Positions 36,827 through 46,005 of a stretch of 64,000 nucleotides of DNA are shown here, one piece after another (the first letter of the stretch is position 1; every line of letters starts with the position of its first letter). The stretch is from contig JAZQQY010000026.1 in NCBI GenBank assembly GCA_045629285.1, forward strand, positions 27,300 through 91,299, in the 5' to 3' direction. This stretch comes from UBA1723 sp045629285. Its GTDB lineage: Bacteria; Bacteroidota; Bacteroidia; Bacteroidales; Paludibacteraceae. Position numbers and translations under genes: made by a program. Below the pieces are notes generated by a model, which did no database searches, was not told the origin of the DNA, and saw nothing but the letters and a program-made list of their open reading frames with translations.

Positions 36827-37603
36827 ATGGAAATCAAGATAATGGTTGCGGCTCACAAAGCGTTTCAAATGCCGCAGGATAAGATGTATTTACCGATTCA
36901 TGTAGGTAATATATTACATCAGGATCTAAAGTTAGGGTATCAATCTGATGCTGAAGGAGAGAATATTTCATCCAAAAACCCATATTTTTGTGAATTGACA
37001 GCATTATATTGGGGATGGAAAAATTTGAAAACTGATTATGTTGGATTGGCTCATTATCGCAGACACTTTTCTTGCAGTTCAAAAGGACAAGGATTAGAGA
37101 GGGTGATGCAAAGTTCGCAAGCCTCAGCCATTTTATCTGAATATGATGTGATTTTGCCTAGTAAAAGGCGATATTATATAGAGAGCGTGTATGCTCATTA
37201 TGCTCATACTCATGATGCTTCTCATTTGGACATAACAAGAGAAGTTATAAAGAATAGATGTCCAGAGTATCTAGCTTCATTTGATAAGATCATGAAAAGA
37301 AAGTCTGCTCACATGTTCAATATGCTTGTGATGAAAAAGATGCTTTATGATTCTTATTGTAATTGGCTTTTTGATATTTTGTTCGATATAGAAGGAAGAA
37401 TTGATGTGTCTAAAATGTCTTCATTTGATGCAAGATTGTTTGGACGAATCAGTGAGTTGCTTCTTGATGTTTGGTTGGACGAAAACAAAGTTGCATATAA
37501 GGAAGTGGGTTATGTTCAGATTGGAGATAAAAACACTTTTGGCAAAATTTGTGGATTTATTAAATCGAAGTATTTTAAGAAAAAATATACTGCAAGTAAG
37601 TGA
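36827..37603 (+). CDS. DUF4422 polysaccharide biosynthesis protein
   Basis: 258 residues that begin IKIMVAAHKAFQMP and carry the family hallmarks LGYQSDAEGENIS, NPYFCELTALYWGWKN and VGLAHYRRHF. DUF4422 proteins occur in capsule and O-antigen loci and are regarded as glycosyltransferases, though few have been tested. It begins one base after glf. Probably adds one residue of the repeat unit. Confidence 0.88.
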   Translation: MEIKIMVAAHKAFQMPQDKMYLPIHVGNILHQDLKLGYQSDAEGENISSKNPYFCELTALYWGWKNLKTDYVGLAHYRRHFSCSSKGQGLERVMQSSQASAILSEYDVILPSKRRYYIESVYAHYAHTHDASHLDITREVIKNRCPEYLASFDKIMKRKSAHMFNMLVMKKMLYDSYCNWLFDILFDIEGRIDVSKMSSFDARLFGRISELLLDVWLDENKVAYKEVGYVQIGDKNTFGKICGFIKSKYFKKKYTASK

Positions 37604-37676
37604 CAGTTAGCTGATTGTTGCTATATTGTTTGATCTCTTCGATTTCAGATTTTTTTTCATTGTTTATTTTTTCCTC

Positions 37677-38690
37677 ATGAACTACATTATCTTCGGCGGA
37701 ACTGGTTTTATCGGTACTCATTTGGCTAAATTGCTTAAGGAGAAGAATCCAGCCGCTAATATATATAATCTTGATATTGTTAAGCAGGGCGATCCGTTGC
37801 CGACGGTGAAGAACTATAAGCCTGCTTTGTGTGATGGGGAATCTCATCCTGCTATCTATGTGGCTTGCGACGTGAGAAAGCCAATCGTGGTGCCTTTTAC
37901 TCCTACTTCAGAGGATGTCATCTTCAATTTCGCTGCTGTACACCGTACTCCCGGTCATCCTGACAATGAGTATTTTGAGACTAACATGCTTGGCGCTCAG
38001 AATGTCTGCGACTTCGCTGAGAAGTATGGCATCAAGAAGATGGTATTTACTAGTTCCATCGCTCCTTATGGTGCTGCAGAGGAACTTAAAAGCGAGTCTA
38101 CATTGCCGACTCCAAATACTCCTTACGGTATCTCTAAACTTGTGGCTGAGAATATTCACAAGACTTGGCAGGCTAGAGATCTGCAGAATCGTCAGTTGAC
38201 TGTCGTCAGACCAGGTGTCGTTTTCGGTAAGGGAGAGAATGGTAATTTCTCTCGTCTATACTGGGGTATCAGAAAGCATACTTTTGCTTATCCAGGTCGT
38301 AAGGATACAATCAAGGCTTGTATTTATGTTAAGGAGTTGGTTAACTTCATTCTATGGAATGTAGAAAAGGAATCAGCTCATTGCGAGACGTATAACTGTA
38401 CGTTTGAGCCTGCTTACTCAATTGAGCAGATCGTTACTGAGATGAAGAATGTTACGGGATTGACTCAGTTCGTACCGTATATTCCGAACTGTTTGATCAT
38501 GCCTGCTGCTGGTGTGGCAAAACTTCTTGGAAGTCCAATGGGTATTTGTCCTGCACGTGTCAAGAAGCTTCAGATTTCGACTAACATCTGTGGTAAGAAG
38601 TTGGCTGAGTGCGGATATAAGTTTAAGTACACTTTTGCTGAGGCTCTTGCTGACTGGTTTGAAGACAACAAGAAGCAGTGTTTGGAGTAG
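37677..38690 (+). CDS. NAD-dependent sugar epimerase/dehydratase
   Basis: Extended SDR family protein. The Rossmann motif NYIIFGGTGFIGTHLAKLL begins at the ATG at 37677; the longer open frame from 37626 adds a hydrophobic stretch not seen in relatives. FTSSIAPYG and the catalytic Tyr/Lys in TPYGISKLVAE (about residues 150-160) are intact, as is VVRPGVVFGKGE. About 337 residues. It closes the plus-strand operon ahead of the bidirectional terminator. The codon use is less AT-biased than the genes at 28.8-37.6 kb. The substrate cannot be read from the sequence. Confidence 0.88.
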   Translation: MNYIIFGGTGFIGTHLAKLLKEKNPAANIYNLDIVKQGDPLPTVKNYKPALCDGESHPAIYVACDVRKPIVVPFTPTSEDVIFNFAAVHRTPGHPDNEYFETNMLGAQNVCDFAEKYGIKKMVFTSSIAPYGAAEELKSESTLPTPNTPYGISKLVAENIHKTWQARDLQNRQLTVVRPGVVFGKGENGNFSRLYWGIRKHTFAYPGRKDTIKACIYVKELVNFILWNVEKESAHCETYNCTFEPAYSIEQIVTEMKNVTGLTQFVPYIPNCLIMPAAGVAKLLGSPMGICPARVKKLQISTNICGKKLAECGYKFKYTFAEALADWFEDNKKQCLE

Positions 38691-38752
38691 GGGGGTAAGA
38701 TTGACGATTCGTTAAACGTCGACTTTAAATTTGAATTGATTTTAATTGATAC

Positions 38753-38796
38753 AAAAAGAGAGCGAAGCCATTTGGTTTCGCTCTCCTTTTTTTATG
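38753..38796. terminator. Bidirectional terminator between the polysaccharide operon and galE
   Basis: GAGAGCGAA and TTCGCTCTC form a 9-bp stem with an A-run before and a T-run after, so it can stop transcription from both converging genes. Confidence 0.9.
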
Positions 38797-38806
38797 TCGC
38801 AATTGA

Positions 38807-39829
38807 TTATTTGCTGCTTTCGTAACCGTTAGGATTCTGCTTCTGGAATCCCCAGCTGTCTCTACACATATCCTCAATTCCGTACTGTGCTTCCCAACCT
38901 AGCTCAGCCTTAGCCTTTGCAGGGTTGCAGTAGCAAGTTGCAATATCTCCTGGGCGACGAGGCTTGATTGAGTAAGGCACCTTCAAACCGTTTGCCTTCT
39001 CAAATGCCTTAACAACGTCCAATACAGAATATCCGTGACCTGTACCAAGGTTGTAGATAGCAAGACCACACTTCTTCTGGATTGCCTTCAATGCTGCAAC
39101 GTGACCGCTTGCAAGGTCGCAAACGTGGATGAAATCACGTACACCTGTTCCGTCATGTGTGTCGTAGTCGTTGCCGAATACACCAAGCTCCTTGCGGATA
39201 CCGATTGCAGTCTGAGTGATGTATGGCATCAAGTTGTTTGGAATACCGTTAGGATTCTCTCCGATTAGTCCGCTCTTGTGTGCTCCGATTGGGTTGAAGT
39301 ATCTTAGCAATACCACGTTCCACTCGTTGTCAGCCTTCTGAACGTCCATCAAAACCTCCTCAAGCATAGACTTAGTCTGGCCGTAAGGGTTTGTGCAGTG
39401 ACCCTTAGGACACTCCTCTGTAATAGGAATAAATGCAGGATCTCCGTAAACAGTTGCAGAACTAGAGAAGATGATGTTCTTAACGTTGTGGCGACGCATT
39501 GTGTCGATCAATACGAATGTAGAATTCATATTGTTCTCATAGTACTCCAACGGCTTAGCAACACTCTCTCCAACAGCCTTCAAACCAGCAAAGTGAATAA
39601 CTGCGTCGATCTTGTTGTTGCTGAATACTTTATCCATTGCCTCTTTGTCGCGTACGTCAGCCTCAATGAAAGGAACTTCCTTGCCAATAATTTTCGCTAC
39701 TCTTTTCAATGACTCAGGCTGTGAATTTACGAAGTTGTCGACTACAACAACAGTGTGACCAGCCTTGTCCAACTCAATAATAGTATGGCTGCCGATATAT
39801 CCGGCACCTCCAGTCAAAAGAATATTCAT
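38807..39829 (-). CDS. galE: UDP-glucose 4-epimerase
   Basis: Interconverts UDP-Glc and UDP-Gal, supplying UDP-Gal for the adjacent glf and surface polysaccharide. MNILLTGGAGYIGSHTIIEL begins at the ATG at 39829; the longer frame from 39862 is not supported by the family. SSSATVYGDP and the catalytic Tyr/Lys in NPYGQTKSMLEE are present, as is IYNLGTGHGYSVLDVV near residue 260. About 340 residues, standard. A TAATTTTG -7 box lies at 39860-39867 (minus strand) without a clear -33 box. Convergent with the polysaccharide operon. Confidence 0.97.
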   Translation of the reverse strand: MNILLTGGAGYIGSHTIIELDKAGHTVVVVDNFVNSQPESLKRVAKIIGKEVPFIEADVRDKEAMDKVFSNNKIDAVIHFAGLKAVGESVAKPLEYYENNMNSTFVLIDTMRRHNVKNIIFSSSATVYGDPAFIPITEECPKGHCTNPYGQTKSMLEEVLMDVQKADNEWNVVLLRYFNPIGAHKSGLIGENPNGIPNNLMPYITQTAIGIRKELGVFGNDYDTHDGTGVRDFIHVCDLASGHVAALKAIQKKCGLAIYNLGTGHGYSVLDVVKAFEKANGLKVPYSIKPRRPGDIATCYCNPAKAKAELGWEAQYGIEDMCRDSWGFQKQNPNGYESSK

Positions 39830-40011
39830 TATCTTGTATAAATTAATACTGAACTGATGCAAAATTACAAAAAAACGGAATAAAAATTATTTTAAGATTC
39901 CCAATTTGCCGACTATTGCAAGTTTATTAATTTTTTTTAAGATTTCAACGGTGTCAAAAATCTCAATTGTAGATGATAATTTAAAATGATGTTGTATAAA
40001 TAATCCTACAA

Positions 40012-40043
40012 TTTGTAAAACTGCAATAGTTTGCGTACATTTG
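40012..40043 (+). promoter_or_regulatory. Promoter of the GmhA-like gene
   Basis: TTTG (40012-40015), 20 bases, TACATTTG (40036-40043), full Bacteroidetes consensus; the ATG at 40062 follows within 20 bases. Confidence 0.8.
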
Positions 40044-40061
40044 TCATAAATATGAAACTGT

Positions 40062-40682
40062 ATGTTGAATTTAATAAATCGATATCCTGCACTTTCGGTG
40101 TGCTCCGCTGATTTGCAGGCGATGTTAAATACACTTGTTGAATGCTATTCTAACGGCCATAAGTTGTTAGTTTGTGGTAACGGAGGAAGTGCAGCTGATG
40201 CAGAACATATTGTGGGTGAATTGATGAAAGGATTCAGAAATCCTCGTAAGATAAGCAAAAAAGAGAGTGATGCAATTATGGCTCTTGATCCTGTAATGGG
40301 GAAGACATTAGTCGACAAACTTCAGGAGGCTTTGCCTGCAATTGCTTTGGATGGCCATGTGGCTCTTACTACTGCATATCTTAACGATTGCGAACCGCTT
40401 ATGTGTTTTGCACAACAAGTTCAGGGGTATGGTTGTGAAGGGGATGTGCTTCTTGCCATCTCGACTTCGGGAAATAGTCAGAACGTTCTTTATGCAGCTA
40501 CAGTGGCTAAAGCTAAAGGATTGAAAGTGATCGGCCTTACAGGTGCAAATGAGAGTAAACTTTCTGCTATCGCTGATGTTTGTGTGAAAGTTCCGCAAAC
40601 TGAGACTTATATGATTCAGGAGTTGCATCTTCCGGTTTATCATTGGTTTTGCTTGAAGTTGGAAGAGACATTCTGGAAGTAA
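40062..40682 (+). CDS. SIS-domain sugar isomerase, GmhA-like
   Basis: 206-residue phosphosugar isomerase resembling sedoheptulose-7-phosphate isomerase (GmhA), first step towards ADP-heptose for lipopolysaccharide core. LLVCGNGGSAADAEHIVGELMKGF contains the conserved Asn-Gly-Gly-Ser and the His/Glu pair; LLAISTSGNSQNVL forms the phosphate-binding Ser/Thr loop; TYMIQELHLPVYHWFC holds the C-terminal Glu and His. It has its own promoter and terminator. An insertion around residues 85-105 relative to E. coli GmhA leaves some doubt about substrate. Confidence 0.85.
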   Translation: MLNLINRYPALSVCSADLQAMLNTLVECYSNGHKLLVCGNGGSAADAEHIVGELMKGFRNPRKISKKESDAIMALDPVMGKTLVDKLQEALPAIALDGHVALTTAYLNDCEPLMCFAQQVQGYGCEGDVLLAISTSGNSQNVLYAATVAKAKGLKVIGLTGANESKLSAIADVCVKVPQTETYMIQELHLPVYHWFCLKLEETFWK

Positions 40683-40703
40683 AAATAACTTAGTAGAAAT
40701 TTT

Positions 40704-40732
40704 AGAGACGCGAATTCCGCGTCTCTTTTTGT
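40704..40732 (+). terminator. Terminator of the GmhA-like gene
   Basis: AGAGACGCG-AATT-CGCGTCTCT style hairpin followed by TTTTTG, 20 bases past the stop codon. Confidence 0.88.
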
Positions 40733-40792
40733 TTTAAATGGAATGTAGAGACGTTGTGCACAGTCTACGATTTGAATGGTATTGCATAAACA

Positions 40793-40824
40793 AAAAAGGT
40801 CGAGCATTTGCCCGACCTTTCTTG
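40793..40824 (-). terminator. Terminator of the GH5 gene
   Basis: AAAGGTCG and CGACCTTT pair around a 10-base loop; on the minus strand the stem is followed by a T-run. It lies 20 bases past the GH5 stop codon. Confidence 0.88.
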
Positions 40825-40843
40825 TCAATATTTGATGTGAGAT

Positions 40844-43573
40844 TTACTTTACAATCAACTTCTGTACTTTGTTGCCTGCCTTTACAACATACATGCCAGC
40901 ATTGCTGATGCTGATCTTGTTGTCAAGCTCAGGAACTGCTACAAACTGTGCAATAACTCTACCTGTCATATCTGTAATTGTAACGTCACACTTCTCAGCA
41001 ACGTAGATGTTTGCTACGCCGTTCTTTGCTGGGTTTGGAGCGATTACGAATGAAGCCTCTTCTGCCTCCTTGACAGCTGAGTGTCCACCGACGCATGTTA
41101 CGTCGTCGATCATCAAAGTTCCCTTCTTGCCAACACCTTCCTTGATCTGCCAGCTAAACTTGTCGATGCTGCCCAAATCAAAGTCGATATCCTTACCCCA
41201 GTCTGAAGCCTGCTTCAAACTGCTCCAGTTTACAGTCACCTCTGTCCAATCAGATGCTGCTGATACGTTCTTTGTATGGTAGTCGTCGTCCTTAACGTCT
41301 GTCATACATACACGGAACTCGTGAGCAGGGCCCTTGAATCTGTAAGAGATCTTCTCACAGCTTGAAAGATCTTGTCCTTGCTCTGACTTGCTCAAGTACA
41401 TGTCGACGCTACAGTAAGGAGCACCCATCCAGCCTTCACCTGGCCACTCAGCACCCATTGTGTAGTCTGCGTTAATAGCACCGTCTTTTACAGACAATGT
41501 GACTTTTGATGATGTGCTTGCATTCTTGTCAGCATCATTCTTGTCAAACCAATTACCGCCCCACTTAGAGATAAGGTCACCGTCTTCAAAATCATCGATC
41601 AAACCTGGATCAACGAATCCTTCTGGCAATACAGTTACCTTAACTGATCCAGAAACCTCATCCTCACCATCTGATACTGTCAAACGGAATACGTACTCTC
41701 CGTCTGTTAGGTCGCTAACCTTAGTTGTTGCTGAATTTGCATTTGCGATCTTAGCGTCGCTAGGACCAGAAACCTGCTTCCAAGTGAACTTGTAGTTTTC
41801 GCTACCACCGGCAGCATCACCAGTAAGTGTTGTCTCATCAAGAGGCAAGTAGAACTTCTTAGCGCTGCAGATGCTCATTGTCAACTCCTTAGCAACTACT
41901 GTTGTTACAACTGGCTTGTAGCTGATCCAACTCTTACACTGATCTAGCATATACTTACCGTCAACTGTCATGTCTGATTCTGTCCAACCGGTAGTCTTGA
42001 AGCAATCTTCTTTCAAGATAGACCACTTAGAGTCATTTCCGCCCTTGTTACTCATTGACCAGAATGCTGACATTACACCTGCCTGCTTGTATTTGTCAAG
42101 TAGACCACCTGTGTTTCCTGGATCCATACCCCACTCAGTTACGACTACAGGAACACCATTGTTCCATGAATCTTTGCCGTTCCAGTCTGACTGGTGTCCC
42201 CACTCGATATATCCATGCCATGTGTAGGCAATGTTAGAGTAGCCTTCTCCAGCTCCAGTAACAGCATCTGGGTGACGTGAGTATTCTGAAGATCCAACGA
42301 TGATGATGTTGTCGTCGTCAATCTTTCTGATTGTAGGGATGACCTTCTTTGCGTATGTTACAACCTCACCGTCGCTACACTTAGGCTCGTTGAAGATCTC
42401 ATACATTACGTTTGGATAATCACCCCACTTTGTTGCGAAATATGTGAAGAAATCGTTGGCAAGGTCAACCCAGTGCTCTGCGTAGTGCTCGTGGAAGTCG
42501 ATGATAACGTAGATATCGTTCTCGATAGCTGCACGTACCATATTGTCTACCAATGCTTTAGTGTACTCTGGGCTATGTAGGTAGTTGTCTGTGTTCCATG
42601 TCGCATCGTGGTTAGTCCAAGTGTTGTCACCAGGAGCGATTGAAACTGGTAGGCGGATCAACTGGATGTTCCACTTCTCTACCAAGTAGTCAACTGTCTC
42701 TGCCTTCCACCACTGTGGTGCTGAACAGCTCCAGAACCAGCTTGGTCCCATCAAACATACTTTCTCTCCCTTTTCATTGCGTACGGCGCCGTTCTTAGTG
42801 TTAAGCTTACCGTTCTTTGTCACAACGAAATCCTGTCTCTTTGTAGGCTTTGCAATCTTAACCTTCAACTCCTTGACAGTCTCACCCATAGTGATTGTGA
42901 TGACGTCTGAACCTTCGCTGTTAGCTGCCTTATAACGGCCGTCTTTTACGTTTGAAGACCATTTTGTGTTAGCGGCAACTAGCTCACCTGCATTATTGTA
43001 ACCCTTAGCGATGATATCGATTGTCTCTGCAGGCATTAGATTGATCTTACTTGGGTTAGTTGTGATCTTAGTTACGTTGGCATCTGTAGAAGATGTCTTT
43101 GTGAATGTGAAATAGTCAAGGTTGACTGACTTACCAGTACAAATCACATAGAATTTCTGCTTTCCTGCCTTTAATGGGAACAATGCACTGTCGTCTTTAG
43201 GGAAATCGGGCCAGTTGTTCATTGGCACTTCCCACCATTTCTCTGCATTGTTTGCCTGTGTGTCGAAAATGTAGTAGTTGCCGTCGGCATCCTGAATCTT
43301 TACATTTCCGTCCTTACCTGTTAGGTAGTGGAATGAGATCTGGTACAAACCGTCTGAAGGAATCTCAACCTCGTAAGTAAGCTGCTCGCCTTCCTCGTCG
43401 AAGTAACCGATTGATTTGCCATCGTTCTCTGTGATGATTTTTGAAGTACCACTCTTTGCGTCTGTGAAGTCTTCGGCCTCAACCTTGACTTGTCCATGTA
43501 CCGACGCAGATAAAAGTAGGAAAGCTCCAAGCCATCCCGCCTTTGCGTAATTCTTTTCCATGGTTTTGTTCAT
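40844..43573 (-). CDS. Secreted multidomain GH5 cellulase-type enzyme with T9SS tail
   Basis: 909 residues. Signal peptide 1-27 (GAFLLLSASVHGQ), CBM6/35-like module about 28-158 (VEAEDF, then GLYQISFHYL), Ig-like segment about 165-245, GH5 catalytic domain about 250-555, PKD-like domain about 565-650, CBM11-like module about 660-825 (IDDFEDGD, TLMIDDVTCVG), and a T9SS type A sorting domain about 838-909 (IAPNPAKNGVANI, DMTGRVIAQ, GMYVVKAG). The GH5 acid/base Glu is in YEIFNEP and the nucleophile Glu in VVVTEWG, so it should be active on a beta-1,4-glucan or mannan. The sorting domain implies export through the T9SS and surface attachment or release. It has no adjacent SusCD pair. Confidence 0.95.
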   Translation of the reverse strand: MNKTMEKNYAKAGWLGAFLLLSASVHGQVKVEAEDFTDAKSGTSKIITENDGKSIGYFDEEGEQLTYEVEIPSDGLYQISFHYLTGKDGNVKIQDADGNYYIFDTQANNAEKWWEVPMNNWPDFPKDDSALFPLKAGKQKFYVICTGKSVNLDYFTFTKTSSTDANVTKITTNPSKINLMPAETIDIIAKGYNNAGELVAANTKWSSNVKDGRYKAANSEGSDVITITMGETVKELKVKIAKPTKRQDFVVTKNGKLNTKNGAVRNEKGEKVCLMGPSWFWSCSAPQWWKAETVDYLVEKWNIQLIRLPVSIAPGDNTWTNHDATWNTDNYLHSPEYTKALVDNMVRAAIENDIYVIIDFHEHYAEHWVDLANDFFTYFATKWGDYPNVMYEIFNEPKCSDGEVVTYAKKVIPTIRKIDDDNIIIVGSSEYSRHPDAVTGAGEGYSNIAYTWHGYIEWGHQSDWNGKDSWNNGVPVVVTEWGMDPGNTGGLLDKYKQAGVMSAFWSMSNKGGNDSKWSILKEDCFKTTGWTESDMTVDGKYMLDQCKSWISYKPVVTTVVAKELTMSICSAKKFYLPLDETTLTGDAAGGSENYKFTWKQVSGPSDAKIANANSATTKVSDLTDGEYVFRLTVSDGEDEVSGSVKVTVLPEGFVDPGLIDDFEDGDLISKWGGNWFDKNDADKNASTSSKVTLSVKDGAINADYTMGAEWPGEGWMGAPYCSVDMYLSKSEQGQDLSSCEKISYRFKGPAHEFRVCMTDVKDDDYHTKNVSAASDWTEVTVNWSSLKQASDWGKDIDFDLGSIDKFSWQIKEGVGKKGTLMIDDVTCVGGHSAVKEAEEASFVIAPNPAKNGVANIYVAEKCDVTITDMTGRVIAQFVAVPELDNKISISNAGMYVVKAGNKVQKLIVK

Positions 43574-43702
43574 ATTTTAGTTTTTTGTTTTTTCGTTTCT
43601 ACATCTAGAATGGACTAATTTTCTAAATGTTCGTCAGTGTATCAGTCATATATAAGATAACCCAAGTGTTTGCCGTCTTTTACGACGTAGGACCAACGGG
43701 TG

Positions 43703-43736
43703 CAAAGTTAAAAATAATAATTGGAAAAACCACAAA
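43703..43736 (-). promoter_or_regulatory. Likely promoter of the GH5 gene
   Basis: Minus-strand TAACTTTG (43703-43710) with TTTG at 43733-43736, spacing 22. It lies in the 345-base gap between divergent genes and leaves an mRNA leader of about 125 bases. Elsewhere in the gap I see only a TAATTTTG box (43886-43893) 26 bases before the ATG of the plus-strand esterase. Confidence 0.55.
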
Positions 43737-43918
43737 AGTTTGTGTCTTTCAACATGTCTGTATAAACTATTCTTCAAAAATGCTGAATAAATAGCACTTG
43801 TAGAATCATGTTCTATTGTAATTGCCAATATGTATTGAAATATTCTTTGTTTTTGATTTTGTATGGCATGATTTACTTGTTGCCGTAATTTTGCATTGTA
43901 ATTAAAACGAAGAGGCAA

Positions 43919-44710
43919 ATGAATATACAGTATTTCAAACATTGGAGCAGCAACCTTGAGCGAGAGATCGAGTACAAGGTGTATGGCACAGAGGGCCAGG
44001 GGGTATTGGTTTTCCCTTCACAGGATCAGAGATTCTATGAGTGGGAAGATAACGGTATGATCTCCGCTCTTGCACCAATGATTGAAGCTGGACAGATTCG
44101 CCTCATCTGTTGCGACAGCATTGATGCTGAGACTTGGAGCAACGGTGTTAACGGAGAAAACGTTACTTTCGTTTCTGATGAAGAAAAGAGCCGCTATCAT
44201 GAGCGTATTGCTCTACACGAGCGTTGGTACAACTATATCATTGAGGAACTTATCCCTGAGGTTAACCGTGGTGAGCAGTTGATCGTGACTGGATGCTCAA
44301 TGGGAGGTTACCACGCTGGAAATGTCTTCTTCCGTCGTCCTGACTTGTTCAACACTGTGTTGACACTAAGCGGCCTTTTCCACGCTGACTATTTCTTCCC
44401 TCAGTACGATGATGAACTGATCTATTTCAATTCTCCGGTTGATTTTCTAAGCGGACAGCACGATCCGTCGATCCTTCTGTCTCAATACAGAAGTAAGCAG
44501 ATCATCTGTTGCTGTGGCCAGGGTGACGAGGTGGAGGCTATCACGATTGCATCGACTCGACGTCTTCAGAATGTTCTTGCTAAAGCAGGGGTAGACGGAG
44601 TGTTTGATTTCTGGGGAACTGATGTGACTCACGATTTCTACTGGTGGCGCAAACAGGTCGTTTATTTCTTTGAAAAGATTATCAATGGTCAGCTTGCTAA
44701 GGCGGCTTGA
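43919..44710 (+). CDS. Esterase-family alpha/beta hydrolase (first of two paralogues)
   Basis: 263 residues with an esterase D-like alpha/beta hydrolase fold and no signal peptide, so cytoplasmic. The nucleophile Ser is in VTGCSMGGYHAGNVFFRRPDLF (about residue 127), the acid probably near CCGQGDEVEA, and the His in VTHDFYWWRKQVVYF. It opens a plus-strand trio with an ATP-grasp enzyme (45-base gap) and a paralogue that shares most of these motifs. Substrate unknown; the constant company of an ATP-grasp ligase suggests hydrolysis of an ester or amide made by that ligase, which is inference. Confidence 0.87.
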   Translation: MNIQYFKHWSSNLEREIEYKVYGTEGQGVLVFPSQDQRFYEWEDNGMISALAPMIEAGQIRLICCDSIDAETWSNGVNGENVTFVSDEEKSRYHERIALHERWYNYIIEELIPEVNRGEQLIVTGCSMGGYHAGNVFFRRPDLFNTVLTLSGLFHADYFFPQYDDELIYFNSPVDFLSGQHDPSILLSQYRSKQIICCCGQGDEVEAITIASTRRLQNVLAKAGVDGVFDFWGTDVTHDFYWWRKQVVYFFEKIINGQLAKAA

Positions 44711-44754
44711 TAATTCAGATGATATTTATAGTGGAACTTATAATTTAGAAAAAG

Positions 44755-45993
44755 ATGAATTTCATTTTCATTTCCCCACATTTCCCTCATACTTACTGGG
44801 AATTTTGTAACAGACTAAAGCAGAATGGGGTGAATGTGCTTGGTATTGCGGATGCTCCCTACGATTCTTTGACTCCGCAGTTGAAGGATTCGTTGACTGA
44901 ATATTATAAGGTGGACAACCTTGAAAATTATGACGAGGTATATCGTGCGGTCGCTTTTTTCGCATTCAAGTATGGTAAAATCGACTGGGTTGAGTCGAAC
45001 AATGAATATTGGCTTGAACAGGATGCTCGCTTGAGAACGGATTTCAATATCAATAGTGGTATCAAGAGCGATGGTGTCGCTGCCTTCAAGGAGAAGTCGG
45101 AGATGAAGAAATACTACGCAAAGGGTGGTATCCCGACTGCTCGTCAGATAAAGGCGTCGAAAGGGGAGCGTAAGGTGCTTGCTTTCGCTGCTGAGGTTGG
45201 TTATCCTTTGATTGCTAAGCCTGATGTGGGCGTGGGGGCCGGGGGAACTCATAAGCTTCATAGCGACGAGGAGTTGAAGGGGTTCTTCAAACAGGCTGGT
45301 AGTGATGCTTCTCACTATGTCGTGGAGGAATTCATTACAGGTGATATCTGTTCGTATGATGCTATAATCGACTCAAAATCAAAACCATTGTTTGAATCCA
45401 TGACTGTATGGCCACCGTCGATCATGGACATAGTGAACAAGCAGTTGGATCTTTCTTATTATGTCTCTCCGACTATTCCTGAGTCGTTGTGCGTGCTTGG
45501 CCAGAAGACGGTAGAGGCTTTCGGGGTGAAGAGCCGTTTTGTCCACTTGGAGTTTTTTCGTTTGGATTGCGACCGCAAAGGTCTTGGAAAGAAGGGTGAT
45601 TTCGTGGCGCTTGAAGTAAATATGCGTCCTGCGGGTGGATATACGCCGGATATGATTAACTTTGCACATAGCACGGACATCTACCGAATCTGGGCTGATA
45701 TGGTGACATACGACAAGTCGAAGCATGCTACTGTGAACAAGCACGACGTCGGAAATGCTTTGTCGCTTCCTTGGAACGAGGAGTTCTATTGTGCTTTTGC
45801 TTCCCGTCGCGACATTTACGACTACGTTTATAGCATCGATGATGTGAAGACTAAGTATAGCGACAAGTTGGTGATGTGCGAACGAATGCCTGATATTCTG
45901 TCGGGTGCGATGGGTCAGCAGATGTTCACTGTCAAACTAAAGACAAAGGAAGAGGTAGATGAGTTTGTGGAATTTGTTCACAAGAAGAAATAA
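44755..45993 (+). CDS. ATP-grasp ligase between two esterases
   Basis: 412 residues. N-terminal alpha/beta domain (FIFISPHFPHTYWEFCNRL), then an ATP-grasp fold: FKEKSEMKKYYAKGGIPT, GYPLIAKPDVGVGAGGTHKL (nucleotide-binding Lys), VVEEFITGDICSYD and the metal-binding Glu/Asn in VALEVNMRPAGGYTPDM. Such enzymes join a carboxylate to an amine or thiol through an acylphosphate. It is not carbamoyl-phosphate synthase or a purine enzyme by length or motifs. It sits 12 bases upstream of the second esterase. The product is unknown, possibly a small peptide or conjugate. Confidence 0.88.
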   Translation: MNFIFISPHFPHTYWEFCNRLKQNGVNVLGIADAPYDSLTPQLKDSLTEYYKVDNLENYDEVYRAVAFFAFKYGKIDWVESNNEYWLEQDARLRTDFNINSGIKSDGVAAFKEKSEMKKYYAKGGIPTARQIKASKGERKVLAFAAEVGYPLIAKPDVGVGAGGTHKLHSDEELKGFFKQAGSDASHYVVEEFITGDICSYDAIIDSKSKPLFESMTVWPPSIMDIVNKQLDLSYYVSPTIPESLCVLGQKTVEAFGVKSRFVHLEFFRLDCDRKGLGKKGDFVALEVNMRPAGGYTPDMINFAHSTDIYRIWADMVTYDKSKHATVNKHDVGNALSLPWNEEFYCAFASRRDIYDYVYSIDDVKTKYSDKLVMCERMPDILSGAMGQQMFTVKLKTKEEVDEFVEFVHKKK

Positions 45994-46005
45994 AAATTGA
46001 ATTAG